A DNA stretch of 64,000 bases. Origin: Glandiceps talaboti (taxonomy: Eukaryota > Hemichordata > Enteropneusta > Spengelidae). The notes under the pieces were generated by a model, which worked only from the letters and a program-made list of their open reading frames with translations, did no database searches and had not been told where the DNA came from. A program made the translations under genes and the position numbers. This document shows, in pieces, positions 12,100 through 26,000 of this stretch. How positions within the stretch are numbered: position 1 is the stretch's first letter; each line of letters starts with the position of its first letter. The stretch spans positions 16,204,092 through 16,268,091 of the forward strand of contig NC_135554.1 of assembly GCF_964340395.1 (NCBI RefSeq), in the 5' to 3' direction.

Positions 12100-13241
12100 T
12101 AATAGTACATTGTACATTGTAACTGGTAGATGCAACCTATCATCATTCATTTATCATCATATTTACCACCATCGGTTATTATTACTTTCACTGTCAGAAA
12201 CATGTTGTTGTCAATATTATGGGATATTCACTATTTGTCATCAAATTTTCCAGTTGTATTTAATTTTACATCATATCGACGGGCACTCCTTGAATATAAA
12301 GCAGTCATCCATTGAATATTGATTTTTGTCTGTATTCTTACAAAATCCAATATTATGTTTATAACATGAAGTCAGTGTTTAGTATAGGTGGTCAACACTC
12401 CATTCCATCCACACGCACAACAGCACATGATTGCATTTGTATGGTTGGATATTTATCATATTAATACATGAATATTTACTCTGTTGCTATGAATGGCATA
12501 CTGTATTCCTTTACAATGAAACACTAAAATGTAAATATATTTATTCATAGTAACATTATGTTCATTTGTTTAATATAGATTCATCTGTAATAATAATACA
12601 TGTAGTACATATAAGGTTACCATAGCCGTGCCCCCACCATCAGTAGTAATAATAGTACATGCAAGGTTACCATATCGGTGCCCCCACCATCAGTATCACC
12701 CATCAGCAATTTTTCCCCAAGGTGACCCGGTCTATCAGCAAAATATTTCAATCATCAACAAAATTTTGTGATAGGTGTACTTAAATTGATAACATACCAG
12801 AATTGCATTATGTATGTATATATACTCATAATGATCTATTCATGTGTAAACAGCATCACACATTTTATGAATACCTTTAAAATTGTATTATTCATCTGCC
12901 ATAATCCAATTTGATGTTGGTTTTTTATCTCCATATTGTCAAGCTTAATTCGTCAGTTATATATTTTGTTTTTTAAATCTGATATTAACATATTCTTGAT
13001 ACGACTATTGTACAAATACAAACCCTGGTCAGATTTTTATATCCATTGTTTGTTGTATTTAAGGTTTATGATATGCCTAATACTTTTCTGAGTTGTAAGA
13101 AAGAAACCATTGTTCCTCATATGATTTACTGATCTAGGATATTTTTATTTATAGTTTATTGATATTTATTAAGACAAAATGAGTGTAACTTGCATCTAAA
13201 TTCTACGTCTGCTACCTTCCCATCCCACCCATACATACATG

Positions 13242-13625
13242 TAGCCTAGAATCCAGTTGCGTGGTAATAATTGCATGGTTTCACATTTCCCCTACCATGC
13301 CTGGCATTTTGCTAACAGCCTGTTGCATTAATGAAGCTATGGCCTGAAAGCAAGTGCAAATTCTTATTTGGGTTTTTAAATCCTTCCTGCTGTAAGATGC
13401 TGTCAGTAACATATCACCTCATGATTAGAACCAACTCAGAGGGTTGAGTTGTACACCAATGTATATACTAAAAACATGATTACCATATTCAATGTTACTG
13501 TGGGAAATCATACTCTAATTTTGAGTTTGATTTGAATATACGACCATTATAATTTATAGCATAATGCTAGGTGTGGTAGGGGAAAAGTGAAAGCAAAATC
13601 TCCACATGACTGGATTCCATGGCTA
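13242..13625. mobile_element. Foldback element with about 70-bp imperfect inverted ends
   Basis: The left arm TAGCCTAGAATCCAGTTGCG through TTTCACATTTCCCCTACCAT GCCTGGCATTTTGCT (to about 13310) is inverted at 13556-13625 (AGCATAATGCTAGGTGTGGT AGGGGAAAAGTGAAAGC, then ACTGGATTCCATGGCTA). The interior is unrelated AT-rich DNA. Probably a MITE; the target duplication is not obvious. Confidence 0.75.
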
Positions 13626-16024
13626 ACTCATCCACTTCAAACCAAAAGATTTCTCCATGTACATATAGTACATACAACACATATACATGTATATATATTA
13701 AGGGCATAAAGTACTTCAGACTGTATATAATACATTATGTTATTTTCTACTTCAAATGTTCATACATCAGCCAAGGAGGTTAACTTTTTGGGGCAAGTTA
13801 TTCTAGGAACAAAATGCAGGTAAATTCTAAGAGCAAACTGCAGGCACATTCTAAATTTTAGGAGCAAATGCTCGTAAACTTTGAAAGTTATGAGCGAAGA
13901 AAAACATCAACATTCATTTCCTCTTCATATTGCTTTAAAGTGTTGAATTCACAAATACGTATAAGTAAGTTAGACAAGTTAGAATTATTTTGTGAATTCA
14001 ACACTATAAAGCTATATTCTTTCATTGATTTTTTCAAAATCCCATTTATTTCTATGTTAAGAATTCGAATAATATTGTATTTAATTAAAATTATTTTTAT
14101 GATTTCAATGATTATAAAAATAGACATTTTTAATGGCCACCTAGGTATTATATTACTACTATGTTTCTTTGTTCACTCAGGTGAGTGAAATATGTGTATA
14201 TTCTACTGTGTGTAGTAACAAACCACCCTTGTGTCATAACTATTTCCTGCATCATTACAGGAAAATGATGCTGATGAGAGTTGACTACTCAGTATGCGTG
14301 CTAGAAATATGATATAATCATATCGTATATCAGTTGACTTTCATCATCTCATTTGTGCAGATTGCAGATAGATTTGAAGATAGGGAGTTAAAGAATATGT
14401 TGGCAAATTTTAGTGTTCATGCAGTCTTTTAAAAAAGTCAGCTTGTTAATGGTTAATTAAAATATAATGTGTTCTTTGCATGGTAGTTAACAAACCATAC
14501 TGTAAATATGTACATGTATATTTAACCTTTAGACCTCTGGTTAAAAACAGGTATACATTTAATATATCGACAACCATACCCTAATATATGGTTGGTGTAC
14601 GATGGAAAGGTCGATGAACTTTCCTGTTGCCATGGATTTTTAAAAAAAATATTTACTTCTGCTATTATTTAAATAGCCTTGAATGTACATTTTTCTGTCA
14701 TGCCCTGGTGACAGTGGTGTATTTTGACCTAGGGCAAGTCTTAGTACTGTGGATGATTTAGAACATTTTTTCAGTTCTTTTATTTTTCAATATTTGTGTA
14801 AATTTTTTGATTAAATACATGTGGACAGTCTGTACATTATGTGGTACACTGATGAAGTACCATATGCCATAAGATCCCCATCACTTCTTCATATGTGGCA
14901 GTTGATAATTTGAAATCTTATATTTATAAGCCAAACACATATTTTGAAATTGAGTATGGCCACCACTCGTGCAGAAACCTGGTATTCTACTTGTAAGCAG
15001 TAAGAAACCAGAATACCCAGAGAAAACCTACATGCACCTTTTTGAAACAAAAACAGAATCAACACATTTATACATGTATAGACTTTAAGATTTGATAAAA
15101 TCTAAGTTAGGCCACCCTTGTATTTGTATTCCTATATTTCTCATGACCCAACTGACCTTATATTTCTGCAATCCAGTGAAATATTTAAAAAAAGATCAAC
15201 AGGTGTCGTGGCTGGGGTAGAAATGAATTCACAACAATGGTATTATTACGGTACTAGTATCTTGATGAAAATTATCATTATTGCTGAAATTCAGGAATTT
15301 TAATAAAACAAATGGTTGACCATTTCAAATTTTCAGTTGTCTTCCAGGTTGTTGAAAATATCATTAAATCATCACCAATATGTACATATACACTTATTTT
15401 TTATTAAACTTTATTTTTTTTTAACCGACCGACCCATGTGTTATTGTGAGAAACATAAATAATACAATGAAAGTAAGGTCACCTTTATAGACGCAAATGA
15501 GCTAAAAAAAACCAAAAAAAACAAAAAAAACCACCAACCAAATTATTCAGTAACTGTGATGATTTACTCTTCAATGACACTTCCATATATGATAAATTAC
15601 TCAATGAAAAATTAACAAAATATTAATCAGCCATAAATGAATTGTGATACTGAAAATACAAGGGTTATTAATTGATATGAGAAAGTATGATATTAGCATG
15701 GTATTAATATTTTGAATGATATTTAAATGGGGTCATCATATCATTAGCCAATTTGCTAAATTAGTTATTGTTATGAATAAAGTCATACATAGGCTGATTT
15801 ATCAGATAAATTCAGATCATCATGTTTGCTACAAATATTTAACATTATTAATTGACTATCAGGTACATATTATAATCTTTGACATAAACATTTTAAGTGT
15901 CTGTCAAGTACATATCAAATACATATATGTGATAGTTATATAATTAAACTCACTAACTAAAGAAATCTGAATATTAACAGACGAATTGTGATAAATGCTT
16001 TGCTTGGAGAACATGTACAGATAG

Positions 16025-16271
16025 AGTAATGACATTACTACTCACAGAGTCAAAATATCTCTTGGAAGCGAATCCGAAATTGTCGGCGACATCCCATCAG
16101 TCGCATCGCGTCAAGGGTGTACTTCAATGAGCGATTTGCCACATGTCTCAGAAGAGAGCTTGAGAGAAATAATTGTAATACACCCCTGACAATGCTGACG
16201 AGATGTCGGCAAAAATTTGAGATTCGGTTCCAAGAAATATTTAGACTCTTGTGAGTAGAAATATCATTACT
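16025..16271. mobile_element. 247-bp near-complete hairpin (foldback/MITE)
   Basis: The left arm (ACTCACAGAGTCAAAATATC TCTTGGAAGCGAATCC) pairs with the right arm (GATTCGGTTCCAAGAAATAT TTAGACTCTTGTGAGTAG). Pairing continues inward through TCAAGGGTGTAC / ACACCCCTGA to a centre near 16150. The whole insert is richer in CpG than its flanks. No coding potential. Confidence 0.8.
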
Positions 16272-16872
16272 AAGTGTGAACCCAAAGTCTGTAAACATTC
16301 ATTCATATACATATATATTCAAGTAATACAGTAATTCAACAACAGAATAATTCCCTAGAACTTGCATATTATCTCCTTAGCTTTAAGAAGATGAATTGAA
16401 TGGCTTATAAATCCCTTTTAGAGAGCTATATTAAACAAATTGGAAATTGAAAATGTACATTTGTACAACTGGTTTGTTGAAGTGGAAGCATGCAGTGTTT
16501 AATACATAGCACTATATTCTTATATATTGGAGAAGTGATAGGGTAAAATTTAAATTGAGAGTTATGATAATAATAATAATAATACTTATAATGAAGGGTG
16601 TTTATAATGCAGCTACTAGTCTAGAAACTATATGTGTGGTCTTGTTTTCTATGATGTCTCTCTCTACCATATAGTTTAAATTAACTGGATTTCTCTAGCA
16701 CAGCTTTCCATTCTTACCGCCATGTGACTTACATGTACTTTAAGATTGTAGTAAACTGAACAATTGCAACTTCTGTAAGTGTGTGATATATTACAACTGA
16801 CAGGCACTGTTCCCCCTTTCCCCAGCAGAAGATATAGCTAGTGTTGGCAGAATTTGTCTGTTTGACTATATG

Positions 16873-17060
<188 letters not shown>

Positions 17061-17144
17061 GAACATGTATAGTTTTTATACTATACATTGCATCTACTTG
17101 TCTCAATGTACAGATCTAATTACCCCTGGCCTAGACCAATAATA

Positions 17145-17285
17145 ACATAATGGCTCTTTCACTTCCTCAACTCCCTGGGGAGCATACAATCCCTGCAGCC
17201 AGTGAGACACATAGAATTAATTATTGGAGTCCTCTGTTCTACCAGGTGTTCACTTTTACAGCTGGCTTGAATCGGGTGTGGTGAT
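17145..17285 (-). mobile_element. SINE fragment (minus-strand copy of the SINE at 32902)
   Basis: On the minus strand: CCAGCTGTAAAAGTG, CACCTGGTAGAACAGAGG, GTATGCTCCCCAGGGAGTTG AGGAAGTG. The same order of blocks occurs on the + strand at 33045-33165. The 5' tRNA-like head is missing. Confidence 0.65.
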
Positions 17286-18404
17286 ATTTAAAATGTTGCA
17301 TGGACTTTCACCTTTGGATTAGAAACAAAATGGCAGCGATGAGGCTCAAATGAGTAACTTTGAGGTTTTGAAGTGGCTAGTCTTAATGTAATGAATCTTG
17401 ACACCACAAAGTAAATTAAACACTGTAGGCATGATTTTGAAAAATAGGGTAATGATGGGCAGGTGCTAAATTGTATAAAAAGATTTTGTTTTTGTAATTC
17501 AGTGTATTTCATAAATGTTTTCTCAAACATACACTACTAGATCAATAGGTCTGGTGACTGCAGATAATAAAAATTACAAATCAGTTCCTCTTAACCATTG
17601 TAGAACCTTGGTTCAATAAAACACTCACTCACACTAAAGTAATAAGCAACGTGGAGTGGTCGAACTTTGTTCAAGTGAACTAACAAAAGTTAACACTAAA
17701 GGGTTGGTCAGGCAAGACCCCCCAACAATTAATTGATAAGAAAGTTTATTGATTTTCATGTAAAAAATGTATACGTTGACGGTTTCATTTTGTTCTAGGT
17801 GTAACTTAGGAAATGTTATTTCAATAAAGAATTCAGTATCAACTATATTATAATTTATATATACTGTAAATATTTTTATGTTACTACTGTTGTGAAAGGG
17901 GTTTCTTTGTTTGTATCAACTAATGATGATAAATTATATGGCAATAAAAAACTGAGTTTTTATTTAAAAACCGAAGATTTATGTAAAATGTGAAAACAAA
18001 CAGTGTCAAATTTAGATTGATGCTAGATTGTCAGGTAAATTTTACCAACTTACTGCCCTTTTGCCAAAAACACTGAATTTACTAATTACCTATTAAGTAC
18101 AATTCTCATGTTGTCATACTGTCCTCATATGACCAGGACATGTTGACAATGCTAAAAAAATACAATAAACACATACAGTGTCAAAGATCAAATACATTTT
18201 AGTTGATGAATTTTGTTGTTAGATTTTACTACAGGGTAACTGATAATTTGTATGTTTTGTTTTCTACCTGAACAGATATTCCTGTTACTGGAGATGTGAC
18301 GGTCAGCAGTGATTTTGGAGTCACCCAACCATTGGTCTGTTTATACTCACAAAACAACCAGGCTAGATCACTACACAAATTAGCACCTATTCTGTTTTTC
18401 ATAG

Positions 18405-18423
18405 AGGTCATTTGAACTCAACC
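18405..18423 (+). other. 5' UTR part of coding exon 1 (candidate acceptor at 18404)
   Basis: TCTGTTTTTCATAG directly precedes 19 nt of leader and the start codon. The alternative acceptor TTGTTTTCTACCTGAACAG ends at 18275, which would give a 148-nt leader in this exon. Either way at least one upstream non-coding exon is implied, as in vertebrate ABCA1. Confidence 0.55.
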
Positions 18424-18489
18424 ATGGGGTTCTTTACCCAGTTGTTGCTTCTAACTTGGAAGAATTTTACACTGCGTAAACGTCACAAG
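18424..18489 (+). CDS. ABCA1-like: ABCA coding exon 1 (start codon, elbow helix)
   Basis: Residues 1-22, phase 0 at the end. The start ATG sits in a strong Kozak context (AACCATGG). It opens [20 protein letters not shown], the amphipathic N-terminus of the ABCA1/4/7 group, with the family WKN motif. The donor is AAG|GTACGT. The exon probably begins at 18405, after the acceptor TCTGTTTTTCATAG, which leaves only 19 nt of 5' UTR here. A second, polypyrimidine-rich acceptor ends at 18275. Confidence 0.93.
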
Positions 18490-21400
18490 GTACGTTCATA
18501 CCCATTCTTTGAAAGACACTTTACTTCAACTTTGTTACGTTACAAGATAGTCTTTACTGCAGGCTATAGGAAGACAACAACAAAACCCTTGTGAATGTAT
18601 ACATATCATAAGCTTGGAATCTATAAGACCTACAGAAACCATAAAAAGAACTTAAGAAGTACACTGTCACACTGTAAAGATCATTAGAGAGGTCACTTCT
18701 TTTATTATGCAGATATGATTTGTGAAAGCGTGACGTCCCCAACATACTTCAATACACCTTTTAGTGATGTCGTCATTCTGTAAAGAATACTCTACATATC
18801 AGAACTTTATTTATACCCTGTAGCTACACAAAAGTATGGCGTTGAATTATATACTTGCGATGTAAATTTTTATGAAATGCAGCTAAATGCAAATAGATGA
18901 CTTATTGTGGCACAGGCTGAATTTATAAGCTTTTTACTCAAGTGAAAATACATACAAAAACAACTTAATTTCAACTATTCAAGTATAATGTGAATGATGA
19001 TGTATGCTGTCTATGACATTACAGTTTGTGTTCTGACATTGTTAGAACTGTTGATTTCATAGTAGGTAGTTCCTGTACATTTTTTGCTGCATATAATAAA
19101 TTACGTTATCAGATCATTTATAAGTTATATCTCAATACCAGGTTTGAGTTCAGTCAATTGCAAGTGATGGTTTAAGTATACATCAGTAGGTAGAATATTG
19201 TAAGTACCTTTTAATATGCAGAAAAAAAATATATCTTGAAAATATATACTAATACATGTATCTTGTGCCCCTTATAAAGTCATAGGCAATGTTGTTGACA
19301 TTCTTTACATGCACAAGGTGGTGGTAGCTTGTACTAGGTACTTATTATTACTATGGTAATTTATGACACTTGATAGGTTTGACTCTTAGTCACGTCTTCC
19401 TTACTTCCTGGTACTACTACAATGTAAGCAATAAACAGTGACAGTGGTATATTCATGTCTTGACCTTAAAAGGTCATTTAAACTCAGAACACAGTGTGTG
19501 TGATGTATCTATGTCTTAGTCTAGTTTCTATACGATATTGGTCTCGTTACGATTTTTACTTCCACTTGTGGTTTAGTTAGAGACTGCCCCAATTGCCATC
19601 CAGGCTACTACATGTATGTCTTGACCTTTGATGGTTATTGATATGTTTTATTCCTTGGTAGCCCACAGACATGTTGTGGTCTTATGTTAGATCTTGTTTT
19701 CCAAACCACAAAGCCAGAGACAAAACCATGGCTTAGTCTGTTGACTCATTCCTTGCAGTCAGTCCATGTATCTTGATATTTTTATTGCATGGTGTTAACC
19801 TGCGACACATATGGTACATGATGTAAATGTCTCCTGTATGTGCAGGTGTAGTCTGGATGCCAACTGTGGTTGTGAAGGTATAAATTGTATTCTGTATAGG
19901 AGCTAGACTAGTGCAGGTGGTGAGATCATTAAAAATGATTTAAGTGCCATCTACATCTATGTCAAAAATATTCTTTCACATTTCAGTTGTGGGCGTTTCA
20001 CAGAAGAAATTTAATTCATTTTCTGAAAAATAGGATAGTGAAAATATATTATGCAATATCCCAAAAGCAGAATTTGATATGTTATTTCAGTTGACATAGA
20101 GAGGTTTTTGTATTTTTTACAAGAATGTTTATATGGTGTTTTAGAAGAAGACGCCCTCAAATGTTGAAGTTCAGTTCTGGTGGAGACCTACCCTTACTAC
20201 CTAATGTACTTTAGCTAAGCTTGTATGATTTGGAAAACAGGAAAGCACATGTTCAGATACTAAGAATTGATATCAGGGTCTGTTCAATGGATTTCACAAA
20301 TGGACAACATGACACAGCTCTTTTTCTTTCTTTTTTAAATTTCTTTAGCTCAAACAAATTTTAGAGCTAGTATGGCCACTGTTTATCTTTCTTATCCTGG
20401 TGTGGGTGAGACGTCGGAGACCACCAGAAAATATGCACGAATGTAAGTATGAATTAACTTTGGTATTTTTGTTCAGTCTTTACTAATATTTGTCTAAGTG
20501 CAGATTTAAAGTTGCAACTATTTCCATCAAGTTTGAGAAAACTGGATTATCTTTTTATGTCTAATACTAGAGAAAACAAAAATGTCTTTTGATGTCCTAC
20601 ATTTGGAAATGACAAAATTGATTTCTGGTTTTAGCAGAGTAGTTTGATGAAGTTAACCTTGCATTTACTTCAGTAAGGTTAGCTTGACAGCCCAGAGACT
20701 TGTCTTGGTCATGTTGGTGTTACTACCTCAAGAAGCTAGCTCTATACCAGAGAACTTCTTGAGATAGTAACACCAAGACAAGTCTCTGGCCTAGCTTCTT
20801 GAGATAGTAACACCAAGACAAGTCTCTGGGCTAGCTTCTTGAGATAGTAACACCAAGACAAGTCTCTGGGCTAGCTTCTTGAGATAGTAACACCAAGACA
20901 AGTCTCTGGCCTAGCTTCTTGAGATAGTAACACCAAGACAAGTCTTTGGCCTAGCTTCTTGAGATAGTAACACCAAGACAAGTCTCTGGCCTAGCTTCTT
21001 GAGATAGTAACACCAAGACAAGTCTTTGGGCTAGCTTCTTGAGATAGTAACACCAAGACAAGTCTCTGGGATAGAGAGCTTCTTGAGATAGTAACACCAA
21101 GACAAGTCTCTGGCCTAGCTTCTTGAGATAGTAACACCAAGACAAGTCTTTGGGCTAGCTTCTTGAGATAGTAACACCAAGACAAGTCTCTGGGCTAGTT
21201 TCTTGAGATAGTAACACCAAGACAAGTCTCTGGCCTAGCTTCTTGAGATAGTAACACCAAGACAAGTCTTTGGGCTAGCTTCTTGAGATAGTAACACCAA
21301 GACAAGTCTCTGGGATAGAGAGCTTCTTGAGATAGTAACACCAAGACAAGTCTCTGGCCTAGCTTCTTGAGATAGTAAGACCAAGACAAGTCTTTGGGCT

Positions 21401-23003
21401 AGCTTCTTGAGATAGTAACACCAAGACAAGTCTCTGGGATAGAGAGCTTCTTGAGATAGTAACACCAAGACAAGTCTCTGGCCTAGCTTCTTGAGATAGT
21501 AACACCAAGACAAGTCTCTTGGATAGAGAGCTTCTTGAGATAGTAACACCAAGACAAGTCTTTGGGCTAGCTTCTTGAGATAGTAACACCAAAACAAGTC
21601 TTTGGGCTAGCTTCTTGAGATAGTAACACCAAGACAAGTCTCTAGGCCAGCTTTGAATGACCGTTGATTGAAGTGTTGCCATCCTAGCTGTCAGTTCCAT
21701 TGTAAATGACAGTATGACACTTTTTATGTAAATATGTATGTAGATTATTGATTACTGTCAAATCTGAATAATTAAGACTACTTATTTGTAGTGGCCTTCA
21801 TTGACTTATACAAGTGTTTGTATGTACTATATGTTTGTGTTTTCATGTATAGGTCATTTTAATGGTAAAGCCATGCCACCAATCGACCGATATGTCTGTA
21901 GGTCTTTTTAATGGTAAAGCCATGCCGTCATTGACCAATACACTTGTTCTTCATCTGTAGGTCATTTTAATGGTAAAGCCATGCCATCTGCTGGATTACT
22001 ACCATTTTTCCAGTCTTTAATGTGCTACAGTCAGAATTATTGTCATCGCTATCCTGTACAAAGTGAAACACCAGGAATGGTTGATTCTTTCAATGGATCA
22101 GGGTAAGTTCCACCTCCCCTTACCATTCATGTACCATATTATCACCCTTTCTCTCTCTATCTCTGTCAGTCTCTGATGTGTTACAGTCACAATTATTGTC
22201 ATCGCTATCCTGTACAAAGTGAAACACCAGGAATGATGAATTCTTCCAGTAAATCGAGGTGAATCATTCCGTCCCCTTTCACCCTCAACATTCCTGTATC
22301 TTAGTATCCCCTACCCTCCCACAGTATCTCCCCTTCCTTGCTGTCAGTCTTTGATGTTCTACAGTCAGAATTATTGTCATTGCTCATGCATATAAAGTGA
22401 AAGTGATTCTTTCAATGAATCAGGGTAAATCTTTTCCTCCCCTTTCGCTCTCACCATTCCCCGTTTCTTAGTATCCCCAGCCCCCCACAGTTACCCCCTT
22501 CCTTCCATTCTGTCAATGTTTGATATGCTACAGTCATCGCTATCCTGCACAAAGTGAAATATGTAGAATCGTCCGAATGATGGATTCTTTCAACGGTCAT
22601 GGTATATCCTATTCCTGTCTCAAAGTAATAGTGCTGTCTCTATTGAAACTTTAATTGTACCAATTACATAGAAAAATCTATGGCAACTCAATTATACTGT
22701 ATCCATGGAAACTTAATTGTTATAACTGATTAAGTATACATGTAGCTGCAATTGTACTAATACATGTGATAGTCATTGATTATTGAATACTAAGGACAGC
22801 TATTGTTTGTTTATTGTGGTTTACACAGGTTGTCTGATTTCTATGGAACACTACAGACGATAGTTACTAACCAGACACTTATGATGGATTTGGTATCACT
22901 ATGGAACATGACACAACCACTGCCAGGTAGGAGAGAAGAGAAGAGATTATACTGATTATACAATCAATCAATCAATCAGTCAGTCAGTCAGTCAGTCAGT
23001 CAG

Positions 23004-23059
<56 letters not shown>

Positions 23060-26000
23060 GTCATTTATAAAGTGCCAGTATCCAATACTAAGTAACGTTC
23101 AAAGATGCTGTACAACTACGTATTGAAAGCTCTGCTGAAAAGATGTGTTTTAAGGTTCTCCCTAAAAGAACAAGCTGTAGGCTTTTGACATATTTCCAGT
23201 GGCAAAGTGTTCTTTGTAGATCATCTATGTTTCCAAATTACAGATAGTTATTCAGTTATTACAATCTTCATCAAAATGACAAATTCCATAGTTACAGCTG
23301 ACCTCTAGGTGGCAGTATATATATCAGTCAACAATCCTCATTAGAATGATAAATTCCATAGTTACAGCTGACCCCTAGATATCAGTATAATCTGTCAATT
23401 ATTAGTCATATACACACCCTCATCTCTGTTTATCTAAGGATTGCATTGATTGTAGTATTTCATGTTGATAGTCATCATCGACCTTTCTAGGAAAACCTAT
23501 GGGAACGTGTCAATGGTAAAAGTGAAAATGAAAAATTACATTATAAAGAACCTTGATGAGGAAAACAATTGTATTATATAGAAATGTGATAAATGGAAAA
23601 TTTATCTGACTGGAGGAAGTTAACATGTTGTTGCTTTGTTTCCATGGCAACACTTTCAGTTCTTTCCTCACAAAGTTATTGTGTGGCATGGTTTCATTGT
23701 CTGGCATACATTTACGTCTGAAATAGTTTAGTTTTAGATGGAATGACGGTTGACAAATACAGAATACAGAATTACATGGTTTTTTTTTATTTTCCTTTTC
23801 ACTTTGTTTTTCAGATAATTTCCCACTTGGTAGCATTATATCCAACCCCGATGCTGTCAGTCAGATACGATTGACCCCCGATGTCATGGATGCAATTAAT
23901 AATGCCAATCTCAGCCCACAACAGGTAATAATCTTGTACAAAAGATTACTGATTTTCATCTCAAAATGTGTTTTGTAAATCTTGTATCTTTGTTCCTTTA
24001 AATTTGAATTCCTAAGACACTAGTCAAACATAAAATTTGGAGTATTTATTTGTGTTTCTAATAATGTTAATGATAGGAATTGTCTTATGAATATATTGGT
24101 CTGGTTCCTTTCAAATCTGGGCAACTAGTAAACTGATGCTGAATGTTTTTGTGTCTTTATTGTAACCATGGATATGAGGTGAAAAGGTGGACTTGTTCCT
24201 CTATCACTTTAATGTGATACTGACACAGATAGTCCCATCACATGTTATCAGTTCAATCCTAGTGTGTTTGTTCAGATGTATGCTTTGTCATTTACTCCAA
24301 TCAATATTTTAACGTCTGTATGTGTGTGTCAAACATTAACATGGTAGAAATGTAATGTAGAGGTATATGAATATTGAGAATTTGCTATCATACATCATGA
24401 TTTGTTGTGCCATATATAGTGTGAGTGATCAGTCTATGATGTCTGATTGTACAAAGTCCAAGTGTAGTAAATAAAGGGAGGTGTCAGATCAGAAATGTGT
24501 TTCCTGTTGTAAATGTAAATAAAGCGTCTCGAAAAATTTGATCACTATGAATCCAATGTATAGTGTACATCATATACAGAAAGTGTGCGAGGACTGCAAT
24601 TCTAGCGTACAGATTTGGATGTACAGGCATTTGATTCATCAAAACTTTTATACCTTTGGAGATATGTACAGACACAGTCATAGCATTAGAACTGTGGATT
24701 GTAGTGGGGGTATCAGTGTGCCCTCTAAGTCAAAATATATGACATGCCATTAGTCCTATCTGTGACATCAAATCTCAAGATCTCTGATTGGGTGAAGCGG
24801 TTATTAGATCTCACAGGTAGATCTAGACTAACACATCACTGACACACAGCAAATAGTTTTGACCCACCAAAATTCTCTTTCTATCTCACAAGATCATTTT
24901 GACCCAAAATAACAAATGTCACTAAGAAAAGAATTGTTTGGTTCCAGTTACTCGATCCTACCTAGCTTTTCACTGCTGACCCTAAACTTTTTTTTACGTA
25001 TTCGAGAAAAAAATAACAAAATTGCAAAAATTGGGAAGTCTCACGAGAAATAATGGATGCGGAAACTGACATCAACTTAAAAAGACAAAATTCTTCCAAT
25101 CTGTAATGGCTATACATCTAATAGGAAGAAATAGACAACACAGAGACCATTTGGAAAACAATGGAAAACCTGAACTAGACACTCACACAGGAAAAAAAAT
25201 ATAATAAAATAAAATAAAAAATCTACTTACCCTACCTATTCTAAAACTGAGCGTAATTGGAACTACACAATTTTTGTTTATTAGGCCTTAGAGGACTCAC
25301 TATCAGGGATATGTACACACCGCACATATATATACATGTACATGCGTATACTTTGAACCATGCATCTTTGATATTGCTATAGTTGTATAACACAGGATGT
25401 CTATTTCATATCACAGTGACTGTATAACACAGTGTCTTCATATCTTTCAGATCCAAGACACTTTTGGTGATGGAGATTGGCGTTCACAACTCTGTGATAA
25501 CACAGATACTCTACGTAATTTGCTGTCTATAGAGGACGATGCATTATTACAGGAAACACAGAATGAACTGTGTAACTTAAACACACTGGATATGTTGATG
25601 TTACTAATGCGTCTACAGAGTATGAACAATGAAGATACTGTACAACAAATTGTAAGTTATAGTCAAGTATTTTTAGTACCCTATTAGGGACGATCACACA
25701 ATGTCACTTAGGCTCAATAAACAAACTTTGTTCGTTTACGACAAACCCCCTAAATGAAGCTTCATAAATTTGACACGTTGATACGTTTATATATGATGTA
25801 AACCATGATGAAAATTGTAACAGTCACACCACTACTATGGATGGCAATGTAAACACATAGAAAATACATTAAAATACTACCAGGAACCCAGCACTGTATC
25901 ATATTCGTTGTAGATTTTAATCAATTTATCAACATCTCAGTTGTAAAAATACAGAAACTTCAAAATTGTTGACGGTGTCAAAGTTTTCTAATTTTGGTAA

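Noticed and set aside
20691-21652. CRISPR-like regular repeat array
   Set aside because: The repeats are directly contiguous with no unique spacers, and the DNA is eukaryotic. It is a minisatellite.
20951-21700. Minus-strand ORFs with repeated [10 protein letters not shown]
   Set aside because: Artefact of the 40-bp minisatellite. No start context or splice support.
22170-22262. Extra coding exon from the exon 3 copy
   Set aside because: The frame is open, but joining it to exon 3 (phase 2) or exon 4 breaks the reading frame. It duplicates residues that no family member has twice.
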